Positions 16,806 through 17,404 of a stretch of 17,404 nt of DNA are shown here, piece by piece. This DNA is from Vitreoscilla sp. Lineage in GTDB: Bacteria > Pseudomonadota > Gammaproteobacteria > Burkholderiales > Burkholderiaceae. Below the pieces are notes generated by a model. The model had not been told where the DNA came from. It saw only the letters and a list, made by a program, of their open reading frames with translations, and did no database searches. The DNA is taken from NCBI GenBank assembly GCA_014378125.1, contig JACMOG010000486.1, forward strand, positions 1 to 17,404. The letters run 5' to 3'. The translations under genes were made by a program, and so were the position numbers. Every line of letters begins with the position of its first letter. Position 1 is the first letter of the stretch.

Positions 16806-16872
16806 GGGGAAGCAATATACGGCTTCGGGGAGCGACTTCGCTGTGGATCGGGGTCAGGCGGGAGCCAGGCCC

Positions 16873-17404
16873 CTACAGTTGCGCGAGCAGCTCCTGGTAC
16901 TTCTCGCGCACCGGACCCACGCCGTACTGCCGTTCCAGCCGCCGCACCACGAAGTGGCCGCGGGCCACGGACTGGAAGTGGTCGATGAAGATCGTGTTGA
17001 TGGCCGCGCCGCCCACCGCGCCGATGACTGGCACGAGCTGCGCGGCGGCCTTCTCGGTGACGTTGACCGAGTAGTGCTCGGCGATCAGCGTGATGAGCCG
17101 TACCAGTGCGGGCGCGCCCTCCTTGGCCATGCCGTGGCGGGCCACGTGCGACGCCGCGCTGGAGACCGCGCGCGTCATGGCCTCGCGCACCGCGAAGTAG
17201 CCCACCTCCGCGGCGTCGTCGTCGGGCTTGTTGCCGCCCAGGCCCAGCACCATCACGCACTCCAGCTGCACCTGGCGGTCGGCCAGGTCGGCGCCCTCGC
17301 TGCGCGCCACGTCGGCGATCGACCGCATCATGATGGGGGGGGACACGGCCAGCTCCAAGCCCACCGCCGCCAGGCCGAACGCGCCGCCGATGGCCCCGCT
17401 GGCG
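16873..17404 (-). CDS. EcsC-family protein, C-terminal part (5' end outside window)
   Basis: About 177 residues are visible, ending at TAG 16873-16875. The frame remains open to the right edge (ASGAIGGAFGLAAVGLELAV before the internal GTG 17364), so the true start lies beyond. Motifs SPPIMMRSIADVARSEG, DRQVQLECVMVLGLGG, VSSAASHVARHG, LVPVIGAVGGAAINTIFIDH and FVVRRLERQYG match the EcsC family. That family is named after a Bacillus ABC-transporter operon member of uncertain function, and the glycine-rich helices suggest membrane association. It is on the same strand as the S41-like gene, 67 bases upstream of its start. Confidence 0.8.
   Translation of the reverse strand, partial: ASGAIGGAFGLAAVGLELAVSPPIMMRSIADVARSEGADLADRQVQLECVMVLGLGGNKPDDDAAEVGYFAVREAMTRAVSSAASHVARHGMAKEGAPALVRLITLIAEHYSVNVTEKAAAQLVPVIGAVGGAAINTIFIDHFQSVARGHFVVRRLERQYGVGPVREKYQELLAQL

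Noticed and set aside
16813..16818. TATATT (minus strand) just before the S41-like start as a leaderless promoter
   Set aside because: No matching -35 and too little context to support leaderless transcription.

Overview
The window looks like a high-GC betaproteobacterial chromosome segment, most likely Burkholderiales. The evidence is the uniformly GC-rich third codon positions, a SapC-family protein, an FxDxF-type PEP-CTERM protein and an IclR-type regulator tail. The genus cannot be read from the sequence.

Left part (1-3278): the 3' end of an IclR-family regulator faces a two-gene minus-strand operon (CorC/HlyC-like membrane protein, then SapC-family protein, overlapping by ATGA). A strong hairpin separates the convergent ends. 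Divergent from corC is apaH, whose N-terminus has lost about 22 bases and is frameshifted. A complete tRNA-Ser(UGA) follows.

Accessory part (about 3280-11100): directly behind the tRNA is an AbiEi/AbiEii type IV toxin-antitoxin pair whose antitoxin starts with a (GCC)11 microsatellite. Next come a LuxR-type regulator, an inverted-repeat-rich leader and a large lipoprotein with an EF-hand-like loop. A 13-codon scrap of an IS5-type transposase start follows. Then comes a minus-strand operon: an outer-membrane barrel protein lacking its 5' end, a diheme cytochrome c4 with a one-base frameshift, and a coiled-coil/BamE-like periplasmic protein. Around 11085-11110 the truncated barrel gene abuts, back to back, a second truncated gene on the plus strand, which marks a rearrangement junction.

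Right part (11100-17404): the remnant plus-strand gene is followed by a broken membrane-anchored DUF4034-like gene and a small secreted hypothetical protein. A sedolisin (S53) protease with a TTG start and a PEP-CTERM protein follow. Converging on them from the right are an S41-like peptidase homologue with its catalytic serine replaced by asparagine and an EcsC-family protein that runs off the window.

The most notable themes are the cluster of damaged genes (apaH, cytochrome c4, barrel protein, DUF4034 gene), the tRNA-linked accessory block, and a secreted-protease neighbourhood in which both proteases deviate at normally conserved sites. I saw no CRISPR array, rRNA or intact insertion sequence. 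No convincing new defence system stands out beyond the AbiE pair.
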